Positions 1-9,364 of a stretch of DNA of 64,000 bases are shown piece after piece. A program made the translations under genes and the position numbers. The DNA is from Poritiphilus flavus (lineage in GTDB: Bacteria; Bacteroidota; Bacteroidia; Flavobacteriales; Flavobacteriaceae). The notes below the pieces were generated by a model. The model was not told the origin of the DNA and made no database searches. It saw nothing but the letters and a program-made list of their open reading frames with translations. Within the stretch, counting starts at the first letter, position 1. Every line of letters starts with the position of its first letter. The stretch lies in contig NZ_WXYO01000008.1 in NCBI RefSeq assembly GCF_009901585.1, forward strand, positions 310,001 to 374,000. The letters run 5' to 3'.

Positions 1-17
1 TCAAAGCGGAGCTTTGA

Positions 18-275
18 GGATCACGAGTGAAACGAGTAATCCTCATGTGAAATGAAATTTTATCAGGACAGATCAAAGCAATAAAACCATGGTGAAGGCA
101 TGCAGCTTTGCATTTGCGAAGGGGAGTGCAGTGAGGATCACGAGTGAAACGAGTAATCCTTATGTAAAATGGAATTCTATCAGGGCAGATCAAAGCAATT
201 AAGACCATGGTGAAGGCATGCGGCTTTGCATTTTCAAAGCGGAGCTTTGAGGATCACGAGTGAAACGAGTAATCC
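18..275. repeat. Three tandem copies of a ~117-bp repeat with a 25-bp core
   Basis: A 25-bp core recurs identically at 18-42, 135-159 and 251-275, a spacing of 117 and 116 bp. The core starts GGATCACGAG and ends CGAGTAATCC. It contains a direct ACGAGT...ACGAGT pair, and its ends GGAT/ATCC are inverted. Between cores the flanks are also similar (an ATTTTATCAGG-like stretch, then CAGATCAAAGCAA, CCATGGTGAAGGCATGC and CTTTGC). Diverged copies lie at 1643-1666 and 7280-7304, so this is both a tandem and a dispersed family. No ORF is conserved across units. Confidence 0.85.
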
Positions 276-629
276 TGCCTTTGCTAAGCAGGATTTAGCT
301 ATGCCGGACAAGTCTTTAGAGGTCACCACAAGCAGAAAATCACGCCCGGATTTAATTAGTTTGATGTTGGGGATTGCCATCCCCTCCCCAATTATAATTT
401 AGTGCTTCTCCCTGTAAAAAGCTTGCAATTCAAACGCTTCCTTATCGATTTGGTAATTGAGCTCATAGGATCAAGAATAATCCTGCCTTCGCTAAGCAGG
501 GCTTTGCTCTGGAAGCCAAACATGTGAGGGTCACGAGTTGGACAAAATTGTCCATAATGCCAGACAAATTTGTCTGGTTTATTTATTTTCATTTATCTAA
601 TTCTATTATTAAGAAAGAAACAATTATCT
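276..629. other. Non-coding stretch with degenerate repeat fragments
   Basis: No convincing gene is seen. The element GCTAAGCAGG occurs at about 287-296 and again near 491-500, in the second case just after a degenerate core (GGATCAAGAATAATCC, about 468-483). Another partial core (GGGTCACGAGTTGG) lies near 528-541. The stretch looks like decayed copies of the neighbouring repeat family. A palindromic piece, ACAAATTTGTC, lies at about 564-574 just upstream of the next gene. Confidence 0.5.
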
Positions 630-1547
630 ATGATTTACAAATTATTTGAACAAATATCGCAGGATGTATGGTTTCGACTAAGGGACACAAGTAGAGCGAG
701 TATTAGGCAGGGGGAAGAAACCATAACTGATATTATCTTATTGGAAATACTACGTTCTGGAAATAAGAATATAATAGTCGTACAAACTCCAAAAATTAAA
801 GAACCGGAAAAAGGAACTGATTGGGAATGGTGGATAGGAAATGAAAAGACGGGGTGGCTGCGTTATGCTGTTCAAGCTAAAAAAATAGACCCTAAGACCC
901 TTAATTACAAGTCTTTAAACTATAAATCTGGCAAAAAACCAAATCAAAAAAGACAAGTAGATATTTTAAAAAGGTATGCCGAAAAAAATAATGCAATTCC
1001 TTTATATTCTTTTTACAATTACGTAAGAGTAAGAAATAACGACGATTTGCACTCCTTCTGGCATCAAAACAAAGAAGAGTATCAGATAGAACAATTTGGT
1101 TGGACATGTAGTCCTATTGAGAATATTTTGAAGTTGTTGGATTCTAACGTAAGAGGAAATAAGAATTTTGAAAGCATACATTGCCGTAAAAACACTTTTC
1201 CAATACGATATTTGATGCATTCTAAAAATGTTGAGAATTTACTTAATTCATGTAAGGAAAAAGGAGAAGATGTTGTTGGTTACCATAAATCGTTACCTCC
1301 TTTCTTTAAAAATATTCAGTTATTAATTGATAGAGATGATGAAGAAGAAATGAGAAAAAAAGATAAAGAATATCCATTAGGAATAGCTTACAAAACAATA
1401 TCTGAAGATTCAATATTTATGAGTCCCAATAATTATGATAATAATATTGTCATTAAAAATGCACCTATTATATCTGAAGAATACTATGATAAACAACTCG
1501 GTCTATACCCTAAAAGGATTTTAAAAATTGATATAGGAGAAAAATAA
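630..1547 (+). CDS. Orphan protein with possible PD-(D/E)xK-like core (DUF6615-like)
   Basis: A protein of 305 aa from the ATG at 630; an upstream in-frame ATG at 570 would add a hydrophobic 20-residue leader, but the internal start fits the cytosolic-looking N-terminus better. Seen: E29-E30, then D64-W-E66-W-W, then Q82-A-K84. That order (acidic helix, Asp, Q-x-K) is reminiscent of PD-(D/E)xK nuclease folds. The DWEWW signature matches what I recall of DUF6615, though this is from memory. The remainder is charged and rich in Lys, Asn and Ile. The gene is visibly more A+T-rich than its neighbours and sits between repeat copies with no partner methylase or antitoxin, suggesting transfer. Nuclease activity is inference only. 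Confidence 0.6.
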   Translation: MIYKLFEQISQDVWFRLRDTSRASIRQGEETITDIILLEILRSGNKNIIVVQTPKIKEPEKGTDWEWWIGNEKTGWLRYAVQAKKIDPKTLNYKSLNYKSGKKPNQKRQVDILKRYAEKNNAIPLYSFYNYVRVRNNDDLHSFWHQNKEEYQIEQFGWTCSPIENILKLLDSNVRGNKNFESIHCRKNTFPIRYLMHSKNVENLLNSCKEKGEDVVGYHKSLPPFFKNIQLLIDRDDEEEMRKKDKEYPLGIAYKTISEDSIFMSPNNYDNNIVIKNAPIISEEYYDKQLGLYPKRILKIDIGEK

Positions 1548-1981
1548 AACTAACAAGTAATTAATAAAGCAGGGATATCTTTTGAAAGCTCTCCAATTGA
1601 TTTTAAATCCTGAACCAAAAAGTTTGAACCTTGAATGTTCGGGGTCACTAATGAAACGAGTAATCCTCATGTAAAATGAAATTTTATCAGGGCAGAGACT
1701 GACCATGAACGACCTCTAGAATAGTCGTGAAGGCTTTGATGAAGACTATAGAAGACATCAGAATATAAAAAAACTATCGACGATTACGTGAAATTGGAGG
1801 TAGTAGCCATGGAAATGGAAGAACAAGATCTGATTTTCTTACACTTCTATTAAAATTCCGTCAACTGATTCAGATCATTTCGGCTTCAAAACACATTCCT
1901 GAGTTTTGTATCTCAAGTTCATGTAGGTATTTTCGGTCAAAATCGTCGGCTGGCAATTTTTTATAACCAAAACCCACAATC
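1548..1981. other. Intergenic region with a diverged repeat copy
   Basis: About 430 bp without a gene. A diverged copy of the left-edge repeat core is at 1643-1666 (ends CGAGTAATCC) followed by the same ATTTTATCAGGGCAG flank as at 57-75 and 174-189. The rest, which leads into the large secreted protein gene, shows no clear TAnnTTTG promoter box. Confidence 0.5.
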
Positions 1982-4900
1982 ATGAAAAATTTTACTTTTT
2001 CAGCGATCCTTATATTCCTATTTTCTTTTCAAATTTATGCCCAACATAATAATGCTTCAAATTTACAGGAAAAGACCCTGCCGCCACTTACTTGTGACGC
2101 TCCTATTGATCCTGCTTGGCTTCTAGCTGCCGAAAAGAGAATCTTAACAACTAAGGTCCTGGAGGAATCTACCGTGCGTGTGGCTTATCTTATTCCTTCC
2201 AACCGTACTCCACAGGCCAAAGGGGTAGAGGCCCTTCAACTGATCATCAGGACGGGCCGTGATTTTTTTAAGAAGCAGATGGCCCATAATGGCCTTCCCC
2301 CAAAAACTTTTCGCTACGAGACGAAGGCAGATGGGGAAACCCCTTTGATCCATGTAGTCCATATTCCTGAAACGGATGCGCAGATTGAGGGGAACAGCGA
2401 TATAGATGCCTGGAACAATAAAATAAGCGCAGCAATTAATGCTGGCCTTGGGGTATGGCAAAGAGGTGAAATATGGATTTTGGTGTCGGAAACACATATG
2501 CAGCAGCCTAATAGCTCAATTATTGCAGGCGGTGCCCTGGGTGCAAGTTTTGGCAATGCAGATGACCCCGGGGTAGCAACGATGACGAGTACCTTTCTTA
2601 CCCCGGTTGCACATGGTGCCTTAACCGATAACCGGCCTTACGATGGTATGCTCATCCCGGAAATAGGGCCCTATCCTTTAAAACAGAGTATAAGCTTTCA
2701 CCCCGGGGATCGCTCTACCATGAGTTCCATCGCATCGGTTACGGTGGGTGCATTCTGGCATGAATTGATGCATGCATTTGGTATAGGGCATCACGATTTT
2801 AGAAATGATGCCAATTTTCATGGTAACCTTATGGGTAACGGTTTTCGAGGTGTCCGTGGCCACCTGTATCCAAAGCAGTATCCAAATGACTATACACGGC
2901 TTGCCTTTGCCAGTGCACAAGCACTTAACACCAACCACTACTTTAATACAGGCAAGCAACGTAATCGGGTAGATAATGTATCTTTTACCCTACAATCGAA
3001 CGCACCACAAGACGGAAAATTGGTATTCAATATAACAGCTTCCGACTCAGATGGCCTATCAATGCTTCATCTGTTCGGCATTCCAGGTTATAGTGTTGAA
3101 AATGTGCTTTCTGGCACTAGCTTCAATGGGCAGATAACGATTCCCTATTTCAATCCAGGCATAATGACGGATTTCCGTTTAAAACTGTATGACAAAGAAG
3201 GGAATAAAGTGGAAAATACTGTCGAGGTGACCCCAGCGACCGGAATCAATCGAGCACCCTGGCCGTACATGCGTTTCATCCCTCCCATTGGGGAAACTGG
3301 AGATAATTTTAGTTTAGACGCTGGCCATAGCCGAGATCCTGATAGCAACACCCCACTTTCCTTTGAGTGGGACTTCAACAATGACGGAGTATATGACACT
3401 CCACCTGATCAGAGCAGTCTCACCACGGTCAACTTGCCTGGAGGGAATCATCTGATCCGTTTAAGGCTGACAGATCCCTCTGGCGCACAGACGGTTTCGA
3501 CACCCATGGCTTTGCACGTTTCAGGAGAAACACCACCTCAATCCGATATTACCTTTACCTTGATCAATGCCGATACCGATGAAGATCTTTTTGACCTGAA
3601 AGATGGTATGCAAATAGATATCGATAAATTACCAACGCTGCATCTGGATATACGGGCGAATACGTCGACGGATGTGGAGAGCGTCGAATTATCAATCACT
3701 TCCTCCGGGAATGTACAGGAACTTAACAATATCCGGACAGAAAGTTTATTACCCTATGCCTTTTTCCAGGACTTGCCCATTGGAGACTATATGGGCGCCA
3801 CTTTTTTTGACGCTGATTTTACCATTTCGGCCGTACCTTATAGCCAAGACAATCTTGGGGGGGTTGCCGGAACCCCTGTCGAATTGACCTTTGAAATAGC
3901 GGGCTACTGTCAGGAAGCCACTGATAGGTCTATTGTGGAGGCTTTTGACGCTGATTGTAATGGCGAAGGTGGGCATGCAATTCTAATTACCACTTTGGCC
4001 ATTAGCGATGAAGATGCGCCCAATTGGGAACGTGATGAGCATGGAGATTATGTTAGATACCATGAGCCCGGCACATATGAGGTAACCGTTGGCAATGAAC
4101 CGGGCTGTACCCGTACTATTGAATATACGATCGGGATAGATCCGAACAATTGCCCTCCCGGCGGTTTTCAATTACGAATCAACACAGGAGGTTCCGAAAT
4201 CGACTATAACGGTGATACCTTTATGGCCGACTCCTATTTTGATACCGGCAGAACATTAGTTAGGCCGCAAACCGGTTTGCCGGAACCTTATCAAAGCTTC
4301 CGGTTCAGCCCCTCACAACAAATGAGCTACAATATTCCAGTACCTGATGGAGAATATACCGTTAACCTTCATTTTGCCGAGCTTTGGTTCGGTGCTACGG
4401 GAGGTGGTACCGGTGGCGTAGGTAAACGAGTGTTCGATGTGAATATCGAAGGACAATTAGCGGAAGACAATCTGGATGTCTATGCTGAGGTAGGTGCGGA
4501 GGCCATACTCGTAAAATCGCATACCGTAACCGTGACAGACGGGGCAATGAGTATTGATTTTTCTTCTTTGGATGTTGATGGAGGAGAACGTCACCCCATA
4601 ATCAATGCCATTGAGATTTTGGGCGAAACGATCGGCCCGGTAGATCCTATTATATCAAGTCTGACGTTGATTTTAGATGATGGTTTTTCACATGGTATTA
4701 ATTTAACCGAAAGCAGAGTGATGTATTCCGGTTGTACTACTTGTAATAGTCGGTTTGTGGCCAATGTCAATGAAGGTGTAGGTAGTGTCCACTTTGAACT
4801 AAAGGGCCGAATAAACCTTGAAGAAACGATAAATGATGTTCCGGGAGACTCTCAATTGTTTTTTGAAGGAAGTGATTATATATTGCCGCCGGGCGCATAT

Positions 4901-7099
4901 ACGTTGACTGCAACTCCTTATTCCGCTGCCAATAAAGGTGGTGCAATGGGTCAATCGATTACCGCTAATTTTAATGCACAAGATGGTATTTTCACCGTTT
5001 TAAGAATAACGGATGCAACAAGTTGTACATCGGCCGATGGAAGTGCAATCATATTAACCGGTGGAAGCATACCAGATAATGATGCTACTTGGAGCCATGA
5101 TCCACTTTTAAGAGGGCCCTTCGCAGCGGATTTAGCTCCCGGAAACTATCGCGTAACTATTCATTGGGGTTTTATTGGTAGTAGTTCTGATGTCGTTTTT
5201 GATTATGAAATTAAATCGCTTGATGGAGAGGATTGCCCAGACACCAATGATTTCGTCTTGCGTATTAATACAGGGGGATCTGAAGTCGAATATAAAAGTG
5301 AGGCCTTTATGGCCGACTCCTATTTTGATATGGGAAGAACATTGGTTAGGCCGCAAACCGGTTTGCCGGAACCTTATCAATCCTTCCGGTTCAGCCCCTC
5401 ACAACAAATGAGCTACAATATTCCAGTACCTGATGGAGAATATACCGTTAACCTCCACTTTGCCGAGCTTTGGTTCGGTGCTACGGGTGGAGGATCGCCC
5501 GGTATAGGTAGACGGGTTTTTGATGTCAGCATCGAGGGCGAGTTAAAAGAAGACAACCTCGATATCTATTCCCTGGTCGGGTCAGAGGCCATGTTGGTCA
5601 GAACGCACAATGTAACCGTGACAGACGGGGCAATGAGTATTGATTTTTCTTCTTTGGATGTTGATGGAGGAGAACGTCACCCCATAATCAATGCCATTGA
5701 GATTTTGGGCAAAACGATCGGCCCGGTAGATCCTATTATATCAAATCTGACGTTGATTTTAGATGATGGTTCTTCACGTAGTATTAATTTAACAGGAAGC
5801 AGATTGATGTATTCCGGTTGTACTACTTGTAATAGTCGGTTTGTGGCCAATGTCAATGAAGGTGTAGGTAGTGTCCACTTTGAACTAAAGGGCCGAATAA
5901 ACCTTGAGGAAACGATAAATGATGTTCCGGGAGACTCTCAATTGTTTTTTGAAGGAAGTGATTATATATTGCCGCCGGGCGCATATACGTTGACTGCAAC
6001 TCCTTATTCCGCTGCCAATAAAGGTGGTGCAATGGGTCAATCGATTACCGCTAATTTTAATGCACAAGATGGTATTTTCACCGTTTTAAGAATAACGGAT
6101 GCAACAAGTTGTACATCGGCCGATGGAAGTGCAATCATATTAACCGGTGGAAGCATACCAGATAATGATGCTACTTGGAGCCATGATCCACTTTTAAGAG
6201 GGCCCTTCGCAGCGGATTTAGCTCCCGGAAACTATCGCGTAACTATTCATTGGGGTTTTATTGGTAGTAGTTCTGATGTCGTTTTTGATTATGAAATTAA
6301 ATCGCTTGATGGAGAGGATTGCCCAGACACCAATGATTTCGTCTTGCGTATTAATACAGGGGGATCTGAAGTCGAATATAAAAGTGAGGCCTTTATGGCC
6401 GACTCCTATTTTGATACGGGAAGAACATTGGTTAGGCCGCAAACCGGTTTGCCGGAACCGTATCAATCCTTCCGGTTCAGCCCCTCACAACAAATGAGCT
6501 ACAATATTCCAGTACCTGATGGAGAATATACCGTTAACCTTCATTTTGCCGAGCTTTGGTTCGGTGCTACGGGTGGTGGATTGCCCGGTATAGGTAGACG
6601 GGTTTTTGATGTCAGCATCGAGGGCGAGTTAAAAGAAGACAATCTGGATGTCTATTCCCTGGTCGGTTCAGAGGCCATGTTGGTCAGAACGCACAATGTA
6701 ACGGTTTCAGGAGGGGTTTTGGATATAGACTTCTCGTCATTAACTACCGATGGGGGCGTACGCCATCCGATAATCAACGCCATAGAGATTCTTGGCAGCA
6801 ACAATGGAGCTCCTGCAAAGTTGGCATCTAGTAAACCGATTAGCGATAATACCATGCGCATCGCCCCAAACCCTGTAATGGCTACGACCTCCTTAAATTT
6901 CGAAAAGCCGGTTCAACTGTTGAAGATTCAGGTTTTTGATGTAATGGGTCGATTAGTACGTCACTATACAGACATGGGAATGTCTGCAAATAGCACCTAT
7001 TTGCTCAACACAGGTGAATTACCGCCCGGCACCTATTTCATCAACTCATACGATGTTCAGGGAAATCGCTATCAGAAGCAGATAGTCGTAAAGCGCTAA
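1982..7099 (+). CDS. Giant secreted T9SS cargo: metzincin-like protease with PKD and three malectin domains
   Basis: 1705 aa. Residues 1-21 form a signal peptide ending at a YAQ site. A metzincin zinc motif HExxHxxGxxH is present at H260, E261, H264, G267, H270. A PKD-like domain covers about 435-515 (WDFNNDGVYD and LRLTDPSG). Then an Ig-like/linker module alternates with malectin-type carbohydrate-binding domains: linker about 525-720, malectin about 727-881, linker about 890-1080, malectin about 1090-1243, linker about 1250-1445, malectin about 1452-1605. Residues from about 1625 to the end match a T9SS type A sorting domain (IAPNPV start, GxLPPGTYF, final QKQIVVKR). The second and third modules are near-identical in DNA. 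It is probably exported by T9SS and cleaved or anchored at the surface, acting on or binding glycan-bearing material. The protease assignment rests on the zinc motif only; a Met-turn was not assigned. Confidence 0.85.
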   Translation: MKNFTFSAILIFLFSFQIYAQHNNASNLQEKTLPPLTCDAPIDPAWLLAAEKRILTTKVLEESTVRVAYLIPSNRTPQAKGVEALQLIIRTGRDFFKKQMAHNGLPPKTFRYETKADGETPLIHVVHIPETDAQIEGNSDIDAWNNKISAAINAGLGVWQRGEIWILVSETHMQQPNSSIIAGGALGASFGNADDPGVATMTSTFLTPVAHGALTDNRPYDGMLIPEIGPYPLKQSISFHPGDRSTMSSIASVTVGAFWHELMHAFGIGHHDFRNDANFHGNLMGNGFRGVRGHLYPKQYPNDYTRLAFASAQALNTNHYFNTGKQRNRVDNVSFTLQSNAPQDGKLVFNITASDSDGLSMLHLFGIPGYSVENVLSGTSFNGQITIPYFNPGIMTDFRLKLYDKEGNKVENTVEVTPATGINRAPWPYMRFIPPIGETGDNFSLDAGHSRDPDSNTPLSFEWDFNNDGVYDTPPDQSSLTTVNLPGGNHLIRLRLTDPSGAQTVSTPMALHVSGETPPQSDITFTLINADTDEDLFDLKDGMQIDIDKLPTLHLDIRANTSTDVESVELSITSSGNVQELNNIRTESLLPYAFFQDLPIGDYMGATFFDADFTISAVPYSQDNLGGVAGTPVELTFEIAGYCQEATDRSIVEAFDADCNGEGGHAILITTLAISDEDAPNWERDEHGDYVRYHEPGTYEVTVGNEPGCTRTIEYTIGIDPNNCPPGGFQLRINTGGSEIDYNGDTFMADSYFDTGRTLVRPQTGLPEPYQSFRFSPSQQMSYNIPVPDGEYTVNLHFAELWFGATGGGTGGVGKRVFDVNIEGQLAEDNLDVYAEVGAEAILVKSHTVTVTDGAMSIDFSSLDVDGGERHPIINAIEILGETIGPVDPIISSLTLILDDGFSHGINLTESRVMYSGCTTCNSRFVANVNEGVGSVHFELKGRINLEETINDVPGDSQLFFEGSDYILPPGAYTLTATPYSAANKGGAMGQSITANFNAQDGIFTVLRITDATSCTSADGSAIILTGGSIPDNDATWSHDPLLRGPFAADLAPGNYRVTIHWGFIGSSSDVVFDYEIKSLDGEDCPDTNDFVLRINTGGSEVEYKSEAFMADSYFDMGRTLVRPQTGLPEPYQSFRFSPSQQMSYNIPVPDGEYTVNLHFAELWFGATGGGSPGIGRRVFDVSIEGELKEDNLDIYSLVGSEAMLVRTHNVTVTDGAMSIDFSSLDVDGGERHPIINAIEILGKTIGPVDPIISNLTLILDDGSSRSINLTGSRLMYSGCTTCNSRFVANVNEGVGSVHFELKGRINLEETINDVPGDSQLFFEGSDYILPPGAYTLTATPYSAANKGGAMGQSITANFNAQDGIFTVLRITDATSCTSADGSAIILTGGSIPDNDATWSHDPLLRGPFAADLAPGNYRVTIHWGFIGSSSDVVFDYEIKSLDGEDCPDTNDFVLRINTGGSEVEYKSEAFMADSYFDTGRTLVRPQTGLPEPYQSFRFSPSQQMSYNIPVPDGEYTVNLHFAELWFGATGGGLPGIGRRVFDVSIEGELKEDNLDVYSLVGSEAMLVRTHNVTVSGGVLDIDFSSLTTDGGVRHPIINAIEILGSNNGAPAKLASSKPISDNTMRIAPNPVMATTSLNFEKPVQLLKIQVFDVMGRLVRHYTDMGMSANSTYLLNTGELPPGTYFINSYDVQGNRYQKQIVVKR
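4545..6716 (+). repeat. Near-identical 1086-bp tandem duplication inside the malectin protein
   Basis: Bases about 4545-5630 recur at 5631-6716 with a constant offset of 1086 bp (362 codons, in frame). Stretches such as 4880-5130 versus 5966-6216 look base-for-base identical. Small differences include a synonymous AAG-GAAG/GAGG change near 4821/5907 and a short patch near 4683-4715. Borders are approximate because malectin domains 1, 2 and 3 are also related outside the unit. The identity implies recent duplication or gene conversion. Confidence 0.9.
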
Positions 7100-7279
7100 T
7101 AATATTAGAAAGCGAATCAAAAAAGGAAAATCTAAATTTTAGCTGGTAATCGCAGACTCTTGATTTTTCAAGAATAAAACAAGAAAAGTCTAAGAAACTC
7201 AAATGTAAAGCGGTAAATAATATTATCCCACATTTAAGGTTGACAATTGCGGTTTCCTATTTGTAGCTATGAGCGGCAA

Positions 7280-7304
7280 GGATAACGAGTGATACGAGTA
7301 ATCT
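7280..7304 (+). repeat. Dispersed diverged copy of the left-edge repeat core
   Basis: The 25 bp here differ from the cores at 18-42, 135-159 and 251-275 at only a few positions and keep the ACGAGT...ACGAGT direct pair. It lies in the 359-bp gap between the malectin protein and the TPR lipoprotein; the rest of that gap (7100-7458) holds only a weak TCTTGA/TCAAGA hairpin near 7157-7172. Confidence 0.65.
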
Positions 7305-7458
7305 TCCCACGATAACTGAGAAATGTAATTTTGAATTCAAAAAGTCTGTAAATCGCAGATATTCAGGCGATATGGTTTTCGTTGAACAGCCCAAAAAAGT
7401 TATTTTTGGTGTAGCAGCAGACTGGACTAAGAAATTAGACAGGTTAATCAGAAATATT

Positions 7459-8457
7459 ATGCGAGTCTATTCACAAAAGTTTAATCTAATCTATCTATTG
7501 CTATTTTTTGTGCTTTGCATTGCGTGTAATACCAGGTCTTCAGCTGACATCAAAAATAAATCAAGTTTTAAACCTATTATCGAAAGACTTTTTATTCAGG
7601 GTAATTGGAAAGATGCGATCGATATTGCCAACATTGAACTACAAAGAACAACCTCTGACAAGCAAAACTCATATTATTATCTGGTTTTAGGGCAAAATTA
7701 TTTTTTCTTGGAAGACTATGATTTATCTGAAACCAATTTCAAAAAGGCTATAGAGAACTCTAAAGAAAATGCGGATTCAGAACATTTAGGTGAAGCATAT
7801 TATGGTTTGGGAGATATAAACTATCTCAAATGGGCTTATTTTGAACAAGAGGATGCTTTAAATATCTCAAAGGCCTATTTGGATTCTTCTTTAATTCAGG
7901 CAAAGCAGGGAAAGCTTTTGGAACTTGAATCGAAAGTTCTATATAGACTTGGTTCAATTCTACAAATTCAAGGACAAAATGAGGAAAGTCTTAAATATTT
8001 TGAAAAAGGACTAAAGATTTCATTTTCGATTTCGGATACTGTTGGAATGATCAGGAACGATACTCATAAAGCAGCAGAGCTGATGAGAAGCGGCAAATTG
8101 GATTCAGCATTATTCCATTATACCCGCGCATACAATCATGGAAAACAAATTAATAGTAATTATACGGAAGCGCATTCACTATGTAATTTAGGACAATATC
8201 ATTTTGATATAGATGAAACACCCGAAGCAAAGCGTTATTTTGATAAGGCCAGGTATTTATCCGAGGAATTAGGTCAACGAATTGTGATGTGCAGAAGTTA
8301 TTACGGATTAAGTTTAATTGAAAGAAGATTAGGTAATAAGGAGAATGCGGTTAAGTATGCTAAAAAAGGTTTGAAATCAGCGACTGACAAAGAATATGTA
8401 GTCTATATGCAAGCATTTAGGCGTTTAATTGAAAATATTGAAAAAGATAATAACTAA
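7459..8457 (+). CDS. TPR-repeat lipoprotein
   Basis: 332 aa from the ATG at 7459. An ATG at 7372 is in frame, but the internal start places a short basic n-region and hydrophobic stretch directly before the lipobox (FVLCIAC), which is the reason for the choice. The mature part is a run of helical 34-40-residue units typical of tetratricopeptide repeats (YYLVLGQNYFFLEDYDLSE, EAYYGLGDINYLKWAYF, KVLYRLGSILQIQGQNEES, AHSLCNLGQYHFDIDETPEA). Such proteins are protein-protein interaction scaffolds. No C-terminal kinase-linked or DNA-binding domain follows, although in Bacteroidota TPR modules like this often precede histidine kinases. It is A+T-rich like the orphan at 630. Its partner is unknown. 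Confidence 0.75.
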   Translation: MRVYSQKFNLIYLLLFFVLCIACNTRSSADIKNKSSFKPIIERLFIQGNWKDAIDIANIELQRTTSDKQNSYYYLVLGQNYFFLEDYDLSETNFKKAIENSKENADSEHLGEAYYGLGDINYLKWAYFEQEDALNISKAYLDSSLIQAKQGKLLELESKVLYRLGSILQIQGQNEESLKYFEKGLKISFSISDTVGMIRNDTHKAAELMRSGKLDSALFHYTRAYNHGKQINSNYTEAHSLCNLGQYHFDIDETPEAKRYFDKARYLSEELGQRIVMCRSYYGLSLIERRLGNKENAVKYAKKGLKSATDKEYVVYMQAFRRLIENIEKDNN

Positions 8458-9364
8458 TGCCAACAGCCAACATGGTTTATAAAGTATAGCTATCGGGAGT
8501 GAACAGTAATCAGTGAACAGTGGGCAGTTGGCAGTCCTTTTCCTAATAGTTGATGGTTGTTAGTTGTTCGTTGATGGCCTGCGCTTAGCGTATAGCGTAA
8601 TGCGTAAAGCACATGTACAAAGTACGATATACGATGTTAGATACACTATCCTTAAGGCACTAATGGATCAGGTTTACTAACTTTCAATTCCTCAATTCCT
8701 CAATTCCTCGATTTTACAGTTTTACAACTTTACCTTTCTCCCAACCTTCAAATTGCTACATTTTCACATTTTCAAATTAAATCATTGCTTTTTCTGCTTT
8801 TAAAATGCAGCGCCAAGGTTTAACTTGAGTTTGGGGTGGGGTTGATAACCCCTTGAAAATTGGCGAGCCAATTTTCAGTATGCCGTTAGCAGTCCTCCTT
8901 CACCAAGGCTATGGAGGATGAGATCAGTGAGTGGGTAGTTTGCAGTTAGCAGTGGGCAGTCAATTCCTCAATTCCTCAATTTTACAATTTTACATTTTTT
9001 GACTGTTTTTCTCATTTAAAGTTCAACACTTTCAACTCAAAACCCTTTAATTCAACTTGAACTTAAGCTTGATCTTTGCGTTTTCTGCTTTAAAAATGCA
9101 GTGCAAAAGATTAACTTGAGTTTGGGGTGGGGTTGATAACCCCATGAAAATTGGCGAGCCAATTTTCGGTATGCAGTGAACAGTCCTCCTTCGCCAAGAC
9201 TATGGAGGATGAGATCAGTGGGCAGTGGGCAGTTGGCAGTTAGCAGTGGGCAGTCAATTCCTCAATTTCACAATTCCTCGATTTTACAGTTTTACAACTT
9301 TACATTTCTTCAAATCTTCAAATTGTCTTCCACCCTTCCTAACATCCGGATACAACAAACCGGC
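8458..9364. repeat. Repeat-rich intergenic island with two copies of a hairpin-bearing unit
   Basis: No credible gene in 900 bp. A unit of about 135 bp at 8791-8930 recurs at about 9082-9221, an offset of 291 bp. Each copy carries two adjacent perfect or near-perfect hairpins: GGGGTTGATAACCCC (8838-8852) and TGAAAATTGGC/GCCAATTTTCA (8854-8877; second copy 9145-9167). Around them are low-complexity tracts of CAATTCCTC and TTTACA units and of GCAGTTGGCAGT and GGGCAGT units. An ORF on the plus strand across 9176-9565 is made of this repeat DNA and is not counted as a gene. Confidence 0.75.

Noticed and set aside
18-275. CRISPR-like array at the left edge
   Set aside because: Only three units at ~117 bp, spacer regions are similar to one another, and diverged copies are scattered, which is unlike CRISPR.
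392-592. 66-codon minus-strand frame in the repeat region
   Set aside because: It crosses repeat fragments and has no motif or coding bias.
8458-9364. CRISPR array
   Set aside because: Repeats are not regularly spaced, spacers are not unique, and no cas gene is near.
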